Below, one piece after another: positions 36,401-44,681 of a stretch of DNA of 64,000 nt. The DNA is from Marinobacterium ramblicola (GTDB lineage: Bacteria; Pseudomonadota; Gammaproteobacteria; Pseudomonadales; Balneatricaceae): contig NZ_JAHREP010000009.1 of NCBI RefSeq assembly GCF_019084545.1, forward strand, positions 62,001-126,000, written 5' to 3'. The notes under the pieces are model-generated. The model saw only the letters and a program-made list of their open reading frames with translations. It ran no database searches and was not told the origin of the DNA. Numbering within the stretch: the stretch's first letter is position 1; each line of letters starts with the position of its first letter. The position numbers and the translations under genes are program-made.

Positions 36401-36848
36401 ACAGGGGAATTCCAAACAGCGCTTGCAGCGCCGAGGCCAGAATCGCCGCCTCGATGGCAAAGAAGATAAAGGTGAAGGATGCGTAGATCAGCGAGGTGAT
36501 GGTGGAACCCAGGTAGCCGAACCCGGCCCCGCGGGTCAGCAGGTCGATATCCAGGCCATGTTTGGCGGAGTAGTAGCTGATCGGGAAGCCGGTGATAAAG
36601 AACACCAGGCAGACCACCAGCATCGCGATCAGCGTATTGGTAAAACCGTAACTCAGGGTGACCGCCGCCGCGATCCCCTCAAGCGCCAGAAAGGCGGTGG
36701 CGCCCAAAGCGGTTTTGGCGACCCGCTCGATCGACATCCGCCGCCCCGTCCTCGAGGTGAAGCGCAGCGCGTAGTCCTCAAGCGTCTGGTCGGCGACCCA
36801 CTTGTTGTAGCGGCGTCGCACTTTGAGGATGGTCTGGGACGGCAACAT
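33441..36848 (-). CDS. NCS1 nucleobase permease-hybrid histidine kinase fusion
   Basis: 1135 residues. Residues 25-480 are a 12-helix NCS1 (purine-cytosine permease/CodB-like) domain. A Cys-rich segment with eight cysteines follows at 506-543, then two more helices (about 575-597 and 612-634), a coiled-coil, HisKA with His689 in SHELRTP, HATPase with Asn807, DTGPGIP and GTGLGL, and a C-terminal receiver with Asp975 (LFLLDISMPG). An HPt-like helical tail may follow. It probably senses nucleobase binding or flux and passes phosphate to the LuxR-type regulator encoded next. It lies in an operon after a chemoreceptor and before that regulator. An in-frame stop just upstream fixes the start region. 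Confidence 0.92.
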   Translation of the reverse strand: MLPSQTILKVRRRYNKWVADQTLEDYALRFTSRTGRRMSIERVAKTALGATAFLALEGIAAAVTLSYGFTNTLIAMLVVCLVFFITGFPISYYSAKHGLDIDLLTRGAGFGYLGSTITSLIYASFTFIFFAIEAAILASALQALFGIPLSIGYVICALAVIPVVTHGISAISRFQVGTQTLWLLLQCTALVVVVVYEYQRMGDWVSFAPISRSGSDHFDILLFGAAASVFFAMVAQIGEQVDYLRFMPPKTESNKRRWWFWLILAGPGWVFVGLIKMLLGSFLAYLAISQGEAFSRASDPTYMYQMVFTYLTQSPSVSLVLAALMVILSQMKINVTNAYAGSIAWSNFFSRLTHSHPGRVVWLVFNVAIALILMELGIYQALEAILGIFAIVAVSWLASLAADLLINKPLGLSPSYVEFKRAHLYDINPVGTGSMLLATVLGMLCYLGWFGEVAKTLSHFVSLLTCFIAVPLIAWVTKGRFYLARQPVELELITHGSNQPGANIHCGICENHFEREDMSYCPAYGQPICSLCCSLDARCMDSCKPRARFSAQLVAFLRMFLPRRVVRSINSRFGRFVGMLVPFNLLLGALLALVYRQMRPEEPVQIELLSQTLWTLFFILLIASGVVTWFFLLAHESRLVAQKESNRQTRKLIREIEAHEQTDRALQQAKEQAERANAAKSRYISGISHELRTPLQSILGYAQLLGDQAETPERMLPGLNTIHRSGQYLADLIEGLLDISKIEAGRLELYRNQVQLPELIDQLADMFAMQARSKGIAFHCRTLDPLPQLVSADEKRLRQILINLLSNAVKYTAGGQVEFEIHYRNQVAEFNIRDTGPGIPEEHLARIFDPFERVRTADSPNLPGTGLGLTIVKLLTEIMGGDLRVDSVPGQGSCFSVSLMLPWLDPQARKKTSAQRLVGYAGARRTVCLVDDDPVLRGLLSDLLTPLGFVTLEARDANACLSLLENGKPDLFLLDISMPGMNGLELAQELRRRAVDAPILMLSADAREYHGEPDKAPVYDDYLVKPVENQALLDKMARYLQLEWVYQRDETAVTPRDRVASAVIKTEAGLQLPDHELIHELRAYAEIGYRKGVRETLTQLEQLGMLDEHTLEHLKQLTVSLQFARLAQFLERSEP

Positions 36849-36948
36849 GCTGTCGACTCAGTTCCCGGTTGTTCGCCGACCGCAACCGGACAGCGTCAGA
36901 TGGACGATCGGGCTGCCAGTGCCGTGGAAGGCTTGGTCCAGTTCTGCA

Positions 36949-39096
36949 TCACGCATTGGATACCTCGAACGAACCGACCAGCTGTTGGAGTTTCGAAGCG
37001 GTCACGCGCGCCTGATCGGAGCTGTGGTTCAGCGAGCGGATCGCATCGCCCATCTCTGCACTGATATGCGCCACGTCGCCGGCGGTTTTGCCGTTTCGCT
37101 GACTGCTCTCATCGATATGCTTGATGATGGTGAACATCTGCTCGACCAGATCGTGCAACTGGGCGTTATCGGTGGAGGCGCTCTGGGTCATCTTCAGGTT
37201 CTGATCCACATCCTCGACCCCCTTCTCCATAAACCTGACCGCCTCGCCGCTCTCGACCTGGATACGCTCGATTTTGCTGCCGATATCCTGGGCTGCCGCC
37301 TCGGTACGTGCCGCCAGCCCGCGTACCTCGTCGGCAACCACGGAGAAGCCGCGTCCATGCTCACCCGCCCTTGCTGCCTCGATGGCGGCATTGAGTGCCA
37401 ACAGGTTGGTCTGCGCGGTTATCTCGGTAATCACATTGACGATCTCGCCGATCTCGGAGGTGCGTTGATTCAACCCCTGCATCCGTTCGGCAGAGGTCAG
37501 GACCACGTCACGAATCGTCTGCGTACCGGCGCGGGCGCTCTCATAACTGCGCCGTGCCTCCTCAACCACCCGCTCCATCGCCGCCCGCATCTCCTCGGCG
37601 GTGGTCGATGCCCTGGAGATATCCTCCAGCTGCGCCGACACCAGTGCCATCATGTCGTCGATAGCATTTTTTACCCGGCTCGCCGAGTGGTGCGCTACCT
37701 GGTTGCGCTCCTGCATGGTGTTACTGGTTTGCTCGACACCATCGGCAGCCCTGATCACCTGACCGACGATCGCATCGAGATTGTCGACGAAACTGTTGAT
37801 CCAGCGCGACAGGTCGTTGGTCTCGTCGTTGGACATGCTGTCGGTATCGATCCGCTGTCGCAGGTTACCCTCGCCCTCGGCCAGGGTGCGGATCACCTTG
37901 GTCATTCGTGCCATTCGGCGCGACAGGCGCTTGGGACCGCAGGCCATGTAGGTCAGACCGCCCGCCAGCAGCAAGCCGGCCTCAACCGCGTAGGCGATCA
38001 GATCTGGCATCGCAATTAGCTGCTGCGCAGCGATACCCAGGCCCCAGGCAGCTCCCATGGTCAGCGTCAGCAGGCGGCCCTGCTTATAAGCCAGGGATCG
38101 GCGCCGGTACACCTCCTCCAGATCCGCTTCGCACATCATCCCCCAGCGATCCGGCGATCCCGGCAGCTGAAAGGTAACGCCCTTGCCGATTACGGGAATG
38201 TGCCGATAGTCGGAATAGCCCGGATAGAGCACATAGAGGTTTTCCCCCTTACGGATCGTCTCCCGCACCCCAGGATGCAGCTGTCCGGTAGCGGGATCGG
38301 TAAAGCGGATCTCGAACTCGGTGTGCTGCTGGATGCGTACGGTACCGAAACCGGTGTGGATACCGCCCTTGAGGTTCTCGCCATGGGAAAAGGTGTCGTC
38401 CTCGAAGCGGGAGCGCGACAGCGCGACGCCCTGCTGTATGCTGCGATCGAAACGCGACTCCACCATAAACAGGTAGTTGTCGCCGGACTCGGGATAGATG
38501 TGGCCGGCTTCGCGCTGAATCAGGTCTCCGAGCACATCGTTAGGCACCCGCCCACAGACGCACCCTTTGGTCTCGCCGTCGACGACCAGGGGCTGATAGA
38601 ACATCAGCGTGACCTGATCGTGAAATCGCGAGCTTGATGGCCCCAGTGTTTCGGTTACCGGGTCCCTGTACGGCCCGTGCAAAAATGGCTGTTTCAGCCC
38701 CTCGGCCAGTGCGCGGCTATCGATATCCTTCGCGCCTATGCGGTTGCGGGCCGTTGAAAATGAAACCTCGCCCTCAGGAGTAACAAAAAACAGTTCGGAA
38801 AAATCGTCGGCCTGGCTCAATTTCGCCTGGAACAGTGGGGGATCGATCCTGGGGTAGTGGTCGGCCAGTTGATCGGCAAGGTTTTCGACATGGCTCCACT
38901 GGCTCTTGGCCCAACGTTCAAGGATTGCCACACGGATACGCGCTACACCATCGAAAGTATGTTCAAGCACTTCGGTGGCATCGCGATTGAGCAGGCATGA
39001 CCAGCGCATGGCCAACTTACCCGTACTTCCAAACCAGGGTAACCATCGACGTTCAGTGCTGGAAAGATGCATCTGGTGGCTTTTGAACTGCGTCAT
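36949..39096 (-). CDS. Methyl-accepting chemotaxis protein with N-terminal sensor ahead of a membrane hairpin
   Basis: 715 residues. There is no N-terminal membrane helix. A Cache/PDC-like sensor spans about 45-335 ([44 protein letters not shown]). Two helices follow at 342-360 and 368-386, then a HAMP-like segment and the signalling domain, whose hairpin tip is [38 protein letters not shown]. Both ends therefore appear cytoplasmic, an Aer-like topology. AGGAGGG precedes ATG 39096. It heads an operon with the permease-kinase and response regulator, so the same class of compound may be its cue. Confidence 0.93.
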   Translation of the reverse strand: MTQFKSHQMHLSSTERRWLPWFGSTGKLAMRWSCLLNRDATEVLEHTFDGVARIRVAILERWAKSQWSHVENLADQLADHYPRIDPPLFQAKLSQADDFSELFFVTPEGEVSFSTARNRIGAKDIDSRALAEGLKQPFLHGPYRDPVTETLGPSSSRFHDQVTLMFYQPLVVDGETKGCVCGRVPNDVLGDLIQREAGHIYPESGDNYLFMVESRFDRSIQQGVALSRSRFEDDTFSHGENLKGGIHTGFGTVRIQQHTEFEIRFTDPATGQLHPGVRETIRKGENLYVLYPGYSDYRHIPVIGKGVTFQLPGSPDRWGMMCEADLEEVYRRRSLAYKQGRLLTLTMGAAWGLGIAAQQLIAMPDLIAYAVEAGLLLAGGLTYMACGPKRLSRRMARMTKVIRTLAEGEGNLRQRIDTDSMSNDETNDLSRWINSFVDNLDAIVGQVIRAADGVEQTSNTMQERNQVAHHSASRVKNAIDDMMALVSAQLEDISRASTTAEEMRAAMERVVEEARRSYESARAGTQTIRDVVLTSAERMQGLNQRTSEIGEIVNVITEITAQTNLLALNAAIEAARAGEHGRGFSVVADEVRGLAARTEAAAQDIGSKIERIQVESGEAVRFMEKGVEDVDQNLKMTQSASTDNAQLHDLVEQMFTIIKHIDESSQRNGKTAGDVAHISAEMGDAIRSLNHSSDQARVTASKLQQLVGSFEVSNA

Positions 39097-39131
39097 TCAC
39101 TCCCTCCTGAATCAAAAGTCGGAAGTGACAA

Positions 39132-39148
39132 AGCAATAGACGGGCCAA
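39132..39148 (-). promoter_or_regulatory. Sigma-54 promoter of the chemoreceptor-kinase-regulator operon
   Basis: On the minus strand TTGGCCCGTCTATTGCT: GG at 39146-39145, GC at 39134-39133, ten bases between. It differs from consensus TTGGCACG-N4-TTGCT at a single fixed position. The predicted start near 39122 leaves a leader of about 25 bases with a strong ribosome site. Confidence 0.75.
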
Positions 39149-39196
39149 CTGCGTGTGAGGAAATACTTGGAAGGAAAATCCTACAAGTGCACAAAA

Positions 39197-39255
39197 AGCA
39201 CCGTAATGGTGCTATATGTTCACCTATTGAGCATAATTGGCACCAAAATAGTGCG
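39197..39255. promoter_or_regulatory. Pair of NtrC-like enhancer sites
   Basis: AGCACCGTAATGGTGCT (39197-39213) has perfect GCACC/GGTGC arms; GGCACCAAAATAGTGCG (39239-39255) is one mismatch off. Centres are 42 bases apart (four helical turns) at about -83 and -125 from the predicted sigma-54 start. This is the usual NtrC arrangement. Confidence 0.65.
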
Positions 39256-39368
39256 GATTCCCGGTTTTTTGATAAGGCATATCTTCAACCGACAGAGTCG
39301 TTCAAGATTTCACCAATCACGAATTGCGGTAGCGCACTCAAAGCGCACCAAAACGACCCATTGTCTCG

Positions 39369-39479
39369 CTATACCCCTAAACGATCCCGCATCGAGTAGT
39401 ACCATGCCCCGACAGCTTTGAACGGCGCCTGCAACAGGTGGCCACCGGGGAAGGAGTAATGCTTGAGCGCGGCAAAGGC
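39369..39479 (-). pseudogene. Duplicated 3' fragment of puuB
   Basis: These 111 bases repeat the last 36 codons and stop of puuB (41790-41900), same strand, with 8 mismatches (about 93% identity). In frame it still reads FPGGHLLQAPF...GAWYYSMRDRLGV to a TAG stop, but it has no start or upstream part of the gene. It forms the left copy of a direct repeat that brackets the GGDEF-EAL gene. Confidence 0.85.
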
Positions 39480-39483
39480 ATCC

Positions 39484-41607
39484 TCAGAGTAGTTTTTGAG
39501 GCAACCGCATGATCTCCTCCTTTGGCAACGGTCTGCTATAAAGAAAGCCCTGAGCAGCGTTACATCCATGGGAGGCCAGGAAATTGGCCTGCTCAATCGT
39601 CTCGATCCCTTCTGCGACCACGCTTTGCCCCAGGCCACGTGCGATGTCGAGCACCGCCTTGACCAGCACCAGGTTGCGACGGTCTGCACTGTTGATGAAA
39701 GAGCGGTCGAGTTTCAGTGTATCGATCGGCAGCCGTGTCAGGTAGGCCAGCGAAGAGTAACCTGTGCCGAAGTCATCCACGGCGATCGTTATGCCCATGT
39801 TCCGCATTGCGCTCAGCGTCTCGATCGTATCGGTATTCTCCTCGAGCAGCAGGCTTTCCGTGATCTCGATCTCGATCCACTCGGCCCGGCAGCCGCTCTC
39901 CTGCAGAATATCGGCGACTCGACCGGCCAGGTTTGGCCACTGAAACTCCTTGGCCGACAGGTTGACCGCCACCTTGTGCGGAGGCCGCCCTTCGGCGTTC
40001 ATCTCGACCGCGGTTCGGCAGGCTTCCCGTAGCACCCACTGCCCCAGCTCCTTGATCAGAGCCGACTCCTCGGCAATGGGAATAAACTGGTCTGGCGGGA
40101 TCATACCCTTTTCGGGATGACACCATCTCAGCAGCGCTTCGGATCCGATCATTATTTGATCATTCAGCATCAACTTGGGTTGGTAGTGCAACTCCAGCTC
40201 GCCACGTTCGATGGCACGGCGTAGCTCAGATTCCAGCAGCAGACGTTCGTTGGCCAGGGTCGTCAAGTCGGCACTATAAAAACGGAACGCGTTACGCCCC
40301 GAGCGTTTTGCCTGATACATCGCCGTATCAGCATATCGCAGAAGATCGTCCGCCTCGGTGCCATCATGGGGATAGGTCGCAAGCCCTATGCTACACGAGA
40401 CAAACACTTCACGTTCATCCAGCAAAAAGACCTCGTTGAACGCTTCAAGCACCCGTTCGGCGATCTGACTCAGGTACACGGCATTATTGATCTTCGGCAG
40501 TACTACGGCGAACTCGTCCCCGCCCAGACGTGCCACCATATCCCTGTCACGCACACAAGCGCACAGACGCTTGGCTGCCTGATGCAGAAGTCCGTCTCCG
40601 ACAGGGTGTCCCAGCGTGTCGTTCACCGCCTTGAAGTGGTCCAGATCAATCAGCATCACCCCGGCCATATGACCATGCTGTTTTGCATTGCCGAGCATCA
40701 GCTTCAGCGAGTCGTTGAAAAAGCCGCGGTTCGGAAGCGATGTGAGCGTGTCGTAGTAGGCCATCCTATGGATCTTGTCCCGGGAAGCGCTCAGTTCGGT
40801 TATGTCACGCGCCACACCAAGAATACCGACCGCCGTGCCGTCGGGTCCCGGTACCGGAACCTTGCGCGTTTCAAGCAGGATGGTTTCACCACTGCCGGCA
40901 TGAGTGACCCACTCTTCGTTGATCAGTGTCTGGCCGGCCGCCAGCGCGGCACGGTCCTTTTCGCGGAAAAAGTCCGCTATATCCCTTCCGAACAGGTCGT
41001 AATCGGTTCCTCCGACGATCTCCTTCTCACTCTTGCCGACCAGCCCCTCGAACGCGTGGTTACAGAGTAGATAGGTACCCTCCGCATCTTTCAACCACAC
41101 CTTATCGGGGATGGTGCGCAGTACGGTGTGCAGGTGCCGCTTGGCCTCATCAATGACCCGCTCCGTCCGCTTGCGATCGGATATGTCGCGTGAAAGTACA
41201 ATAAATCGGGATGAAGAATGTCCAGAGCCCGACTTTTTGACAATGGTGTGTTCGAACCAGCCGGTTTCACCGTTCTGTTGCTCGATGGGGATGACGAGGC
41301 CGCTGCAGCGCCCTTTCATGTCTGCTTCCAGAATTGCCGCCATTGCAGTTCCCGCCGCCTGCGGATGCAGAACCTCCTCGACCGTTCGACCGACCAGGAA
41401 CTGCTCGTGCAGCGCCAGCAATGCCGGATCCTTGGCCCATACTCTGTGATAGCGCCCATCCAGGTCGACCTCGAACAGGGTGTCCGGGATTGCCTCGAGT
41501 ATCACTTCGGAAAACTCGACCGCTTCCTGGAGTTGCCGTGCGATCTCGTCCTGAGCGCTGAGTCCGTCCGGAACTGTTGATCGCTGTTGCTCTTTGGATA
41601 TGGACAT
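39484..41607 (-). CDS. Cytoplasmic PAS-PAS-GGDEF-EAL protein
   Basis: 707 residues, no membrane segment. PAS-1 about 30-145, PAS-2 about 155-272, GGDEF domain 280-440 with intact motif at 362-366 and inhibitory RDRD at 353-356, EAL domain 455-700 with EAL at 490-492 and the catalytic set NLSAKE, EITESL, DDFGTGYSS, KLDRSF, AEGIE. Both cyclase and phosphodiesterase activity are possible. It sits between puuB and a duplicated puuB 3' end, with an AT-richer leader (41608-41789), which suggests it arrived as a cassette. The stop codon is only five bases from the repeat. Confidence 0.93.
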   Translation of the reverse strand: MSISKEQQRSTVPDGLSAQDEIARQLQEAVEFSEVILEAIPDTLFEVDLDGRYHRVWAKDPALLALHEQFLVGRTVEEVLHPQAAGTAMAAILEADMKGRCSGLVIPIEQQNGETGWFEHTIVKKSGSGHSSSRFIVLSRDISDRKRTERVIDEAKRHLHTVLRTIPDKVWLKDAEGTYLLCNHAFEGLVGKSEKEIVGGTDYDLFGRDIADFFREKDRAALAAGQTLINEEWVTHAGSGETILLETRKVPVPGPDGTAVGILGVARDITELSASRDKIHRMAYYDTLTSLPNRGFFNDSLKLMLGNAKQHGHMAGVMLIDLDHFKAVNDTLGHPVGDGLLHQAAKRLCACVRDRDMVARLGGDEFAVVLPKINNAVYLSQIAERVLEAFNEVFLLDEREVFVSCSIGLATYPHDGTEADDLLRYADTAMYQAKRSGRNAFRFYSADLTTLANERLLLESELRRAIERGELELHYQPKLMLNDQIMIGSEALLRWCHPEKGMIPPDQFIPIAEESALIKELGQWVLREACRTAVEMNAEGRPPHKVAVNLSAKEFQWPNLAGRVADILQESGCRAEWIEIEITESLLLEENTDTIETLSAMRNMGITIAVDDFGTGYSSLAYLTRLPIDTLKLDRSFINSADRRNLVLVKAVLDIARGLGQSVVAEGIETIEQANFLASHGCNAAQGFLYSRPLPKEEIMRLPQKLL

Positions 41608-41789
41608 TTCGATGTCTTGAAAAAACCTGTCATGAGATACTATCCCGTCATGATCGGATTTCGCAATTACACTTTTCGCTCAGACTCCCAAATTATCTCT
41701 TTAAAAACAATAGAGTGGGATTATTCCTACTGAAATAGAAGGCTATTCCTACCGCCGGGATCAAGGCGGCTTTTCACTTCTTTGCCCGC
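41608..41789. other. AT-rich leader between puuB and the GGDEF-EAL gene
   Basis: 182 bases visibly poorer in G+C than the flanks. It holds two direct copies of ATTCCTAC near 41722 and 41745 and a CCGCC/GGCGG stem (41752-41769) followed by CTTTT on the plus strand. Likely the promoter region of the GGDEF-EAL gene and one edge of the inserted segment. Confidence 0.4.
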
Positions 41790-41900
41790 CTATACCCCTA
41801 AACGATCCCGCATCGAGTAGTACCATGCCCCGATAGCACTGAACGGCGCCTGCAACAGATGGCCACCGGGGAAGGGGTAGTGTTTGAGTGCGGCAAAGGC
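41790..41900. repeat. Right copy of the 111-bp direct repeat (puuB 3' end)
   Basis: Intact puuB 3' end, matched by 39369-39479 with 8 mismatches in the same orientation. Recombination between the copies would remove 2.4 kb (the GGDEF-EAL gene) and leave one complete puuB. Confidence 0.85.
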
Positions 41901-43085
41901 GTCGAATCGTTTGGAGTCGCCCAGGATACGCTCGGACAGCAAGCGTCCTGCCAGGTGGGTATAGGTTACGCCGTGGCCACTGCATCCCTGTGAATACAGG
42001 ATGTTGTCATCCAGCATACCGACCTGCGGCAAGCGTGAAAGTGTCATCAGGAAGTTGCCGGTCCAGCGGTACTCGATCTTGACCGCTTCCAGCTGAGGAA
42101 AGGTTTTCAGCATCTTGGGCCGAACCAGGCGTTCGATATCCTGCGGATCGCGGGCACCGTAGACCACGCCGCCACCGTACAACAGCCGTTTATCGGCGGA
42201 GAGTCGGTAGTAATCGAGCAGGTAGTTGCAGTCTTCGATGCAGTAGTCTTGCGGAATCAGCGCTTTCGCCAGATCGTCGCCGAGCGGCTCGGTGGCGATC
42301 ACCTGGGTGCCGCAGGGCATGGACTTGGCTTTCAGCTCCGGCACGAGACCGCCCAGATAAGCGTTACCGGCGATCACCAGGGTTTTGGCCCTGACACTGC
42401 CGCCCTTGGTGACGACAATCGGTTGCTCCTCGCGGGAGATGGCGATTGCCTCCGAGCGTTCGAAGATCTGACCACCCAGTTTGCGCACCGCCTCGGCCTC
42501 ACCGAGCGCAAGGTTGAGCGGATGGATATGGCCCCCGCCATGATCGAGCATACCGCCGACATAACGTTTGCTGGCCACCACGCCGCCTATTCCGTTTGCA
42601 TCGAGCAGTTCAAGCTTGTCATAACCGTAACGCTCCCAGAGCGCTTTCTGGTGCTCGAGTTCGGTCATCTGTTTGCCGTTCAGCGCCGCGAACACGCCGC
42701 CATCCTTCAGATCACACTGGATCGAGTAACGTTCGACGAGCTCACGGATAATGCGGCCGCCCTCGAACGCCATCGCGCCTAACTGCTCCGCTATCCGATT
42801 GCCGGCCGTGCGCTCGATAACATCGATATCGCGGCTGTAGCTGTTGACGATCTGACCGCCGTTACGCCCGGATGCGCCCCAGCCCACACGCGCCTGCTCC
42901 AGCACCACCACATCGACACCACGCTCCAGCAGGTGCAAGGCCGCCGACAGCCCGGTATAACCGGCACCGATGATGCAGACATCACAGTCGATATCGCCCT
43001 CCAACCGGGGATACTCAGGGTGAACATTGGCAGACGCGGCGTAATAGGAGGCGGGATAGTTCAGATCCAGGTTGCTCATAATCAC
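41790..43085 (-). CDS. puuB: Gamma-glutamylputrescine oxidoreductase
   Basis: 431 residues, DAO-family flavoprotein. FAD motif CDVCIIGAGYTGLSAALHLLERGVDVVVLEQ at about 33-63, followed by GASGRNGGQIV, both typical of PuuB/OrdL. It oxidises gamma-glutamylputrescine to the aminobutyraldehyde with release of ammonia and peroxide. Its start overlaps the puuA stop by four bases, so puuA-puuB are one unit. Confidence 0.92.
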   Translation of the reverse strand: MIMSNLDLNYPASYYAASANVHPEYPRLEGDIDCDVCIIGAGYTGLSAALHLLERGVDVVVLEQARVGWGASGRNGGQIVNSYSRDIDVIERTAGNRIAEQLGAMAFEGGRIIRELVERYSIQCDLKDGGVFAALNGKQMTELEHQKALWERYGYDKLELLDANGIGGVVASKRYVGGMLDHGGGHIHPLNLALGEAEAVRKLGGQIFERSEAIAISREEQPIVVTKGGSVRAKTLVIAGNAYLGGLVPELKAKSMPCGTQVIATEPLGDDLAKALIPQDYCIEDCNYLLDYYRLSADKRLLYGGGVVYGARDPQDIERLVRPKMLKTFPQLEAVKIEYRWTGNFLMTLSRLPQVGMLDDNILYSQGCSGHGVTYTHLAGRLLSERILGDSKRFDAFAALKHYPFPGGHLLQAPFSAIGAWYYSMRDRLGV

Positions 43086-44428
43086 ACGCTCAGTAACAGG
43101 AATTCACGCTCCCAGGAGCTGATCACCCGTTTAAAGTTTTCATGCTCGGCACGTTTCACCGCAATGTAGCCGTCGACGAAGGCATCACCCAGGTACTGAC
43201 GCGCTGCCGCCGACTGCTCCATCCGCTCCACCGCACTTTCAATGGTGGTTGGCAGACTGAAGTTCTTGCGCTCGTAGGCGCGGCCGGTGCAGGCCGCCGA
43301 AGGCTCGATCTTCTCCATCATCCCCATATAGCCGCACAGCAGGCTGGCGGCGATCGCCAGGTAGCTGTTGGCATCGGCACCGGCCAGGCGATTCTCGATG
43401 CGCTGGTTGGCCGCATTGGATTCCGGTATGCGCAGACCGCAGGTACGGTTGGCATAGCCCCACTCCACGTTGATCGGCGCTGAGGTGTCCGGCAGGAAAC
43501 GGCGGAACGAATTCACATTCGGTGCCAGTAAAGGCAAGAATTCCGGGATGTAACGCTGCATCCCGCCGATGTGGTATTTGAACAGCTCGCTCATGCTGCC
43601 ATCGGGATCGCTGAACACGTTGTTACCGGTTTTCACATCCAGCACGCTCTGATGCAGATGCATGGCACTGCCGGGCTCGTTGCTGATCGGCTTGGCCATG
43701 AAGGTGGCCAGCACGCCGTGCTTCATCGCCGCTTCGCGCATTGTGCGCTTGAACACCTGAACATGGTCGGCCAGCATCAGCGGGTCGCCGTGGAGAAAGT
43801 TGATCTCCATCTGCGCGGTACCCTCTTCATGGATCAGGGTATCGATCTCCAGGCCCTGGTACTCGCACCAGTCGTACATATCCTCGAATAACGGGTCGAA
43901 CTCGTTGGCGGCCTCGATGGAGAATGACTGCCGGCCGGTTTCCGGACGGCCGGAACGCCCGATGGGCGGCACCAGCGGCACGTCGGGGTCGTCGCAGCGC
44001 TGGGTCAGGTAGAACTCCATCTCCGGCGCCACCACCGGTTTCCAACCCTGTTCATCATAGAGCGCGAGCACTTTTTTCAGTACATTGCGTGGCGACAGTG
44101 CGATAGGGTTACCGTCGCGATCATAGGTATCGTGGATCACCTGAGCCGTGGGCTCCTGCGTCCAGGGCAGCAGGAATACAGCATCTGCGTCGGGCTGGCA
44201 GACCATATCGATATCGGCCGGGTCGAGCAGAGAGTAGTAGATATCGTCGTCGACCCAGTCGCCGGTCACGGTCTGCAGCAGCACACTTTCCGGCAGGTGC
44301 ATCCCGCGCTCGTAGAGGAATTTATCGACCGGCGAGATCTTGCCACGCACGATGCCGGTCAGGTCACTGATAACACACTCCACCTCAGTCACCCGGTTCT
44401 CCTTGAGCCAGGTTTCAAGCCGCTGCAT
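43082..44428 (-). CDS. puuA: Glutamine synthetase family, gamma-glutamylputrescine synthetase
   Basis: 448 residues, GS fold. ECVISDLTGIVRGKISPVDKF at about 17-37, the catalytic block EGTAQMEINFLHGDPL, ATFMAKPISNEPGSAMHLHQSV, and the ATP-binding NRTCGLRIPES, NQRIENRLAGADANSYLAIAA. Shorter than GlnA and lacking its adenylylation loop, as expected for PuuA, which ligates glutamate to putrescine. Coupled to puuB, which supports the polyamine assignment over nitrogen-assimilating GS. Divergent from another GS-like gene. Confidence 0.9.
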   Translation of the reverse strand: MQRLETWLKENRVTEVECVISDLTGIVRGKISPVDKFLYERGMHLPESVLLQTVTGDWVDDDIYYSLLDPADIDMVCQPDADAVFLLPWTQEPTAQVIHDTYDRDGNPIALSPRNVLKKVLALYDEQGWKPVVAPEMEFYLTQRCDDPDVPLVPPIGRSGRPETGRQSFSIEAANEFDPLFEDMYDWCEYQGLEIDTLIHEEGTAQMEINFLHGDPLMLADHVQVFKRTMREAAMKHGVLATFMAKPISNEPGSAMHLHQSVLDVKTGNNVFSDPDGSMSELFKYHIGGMQRYIPEFLPLLAPNVNSFRRFLPDTSAPINVEWGYANRTCGLRIPESNAANQRIENRLAGADANSYLAIAASLLCGYMGMMEKIEPSAACTGRAYERKNFSLPTTIESAVERMEQSAAARQYLGDAFVDGYIAVKRAEHENFKRVISSWEREFLLLSV

Positions 44429-44681
44429 CTGATCCCCCTGTACAGGTCTCTTATTGCCGATTGGGTGCGCCGCAAGGGCGCCGAGTACCTGAAAAGCTTA
44501 GTTAACTAGACCGCATCCTGCCTCAGCAGGTGCTTTTTCGAACGACGTTACAACCAAAGCCCCAAAGGCGCAATCGTACCGCCGCAGGCTTAATAAAATT
44601 AATATGTTGACTTTATTCGGGGCATGGCATTCACTCGATATCAGCGGGAACTGAAGTTTCCCGAGCGTAAAATGGTGAAAC
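44429..44681. promoter_or_regulatory. Divergent promoter region between the two puuA-like genes
   Basis: 253 bases. An AT-rich core at 44590-44616 (TAATAAAATTAATATGTTGACTTT split by one G) contains a -35-like TTGACT at 44607-44612 but no good -10 at standard distance. No clear NtrC or sigma-54 element was found here. Confidence 0.35.
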
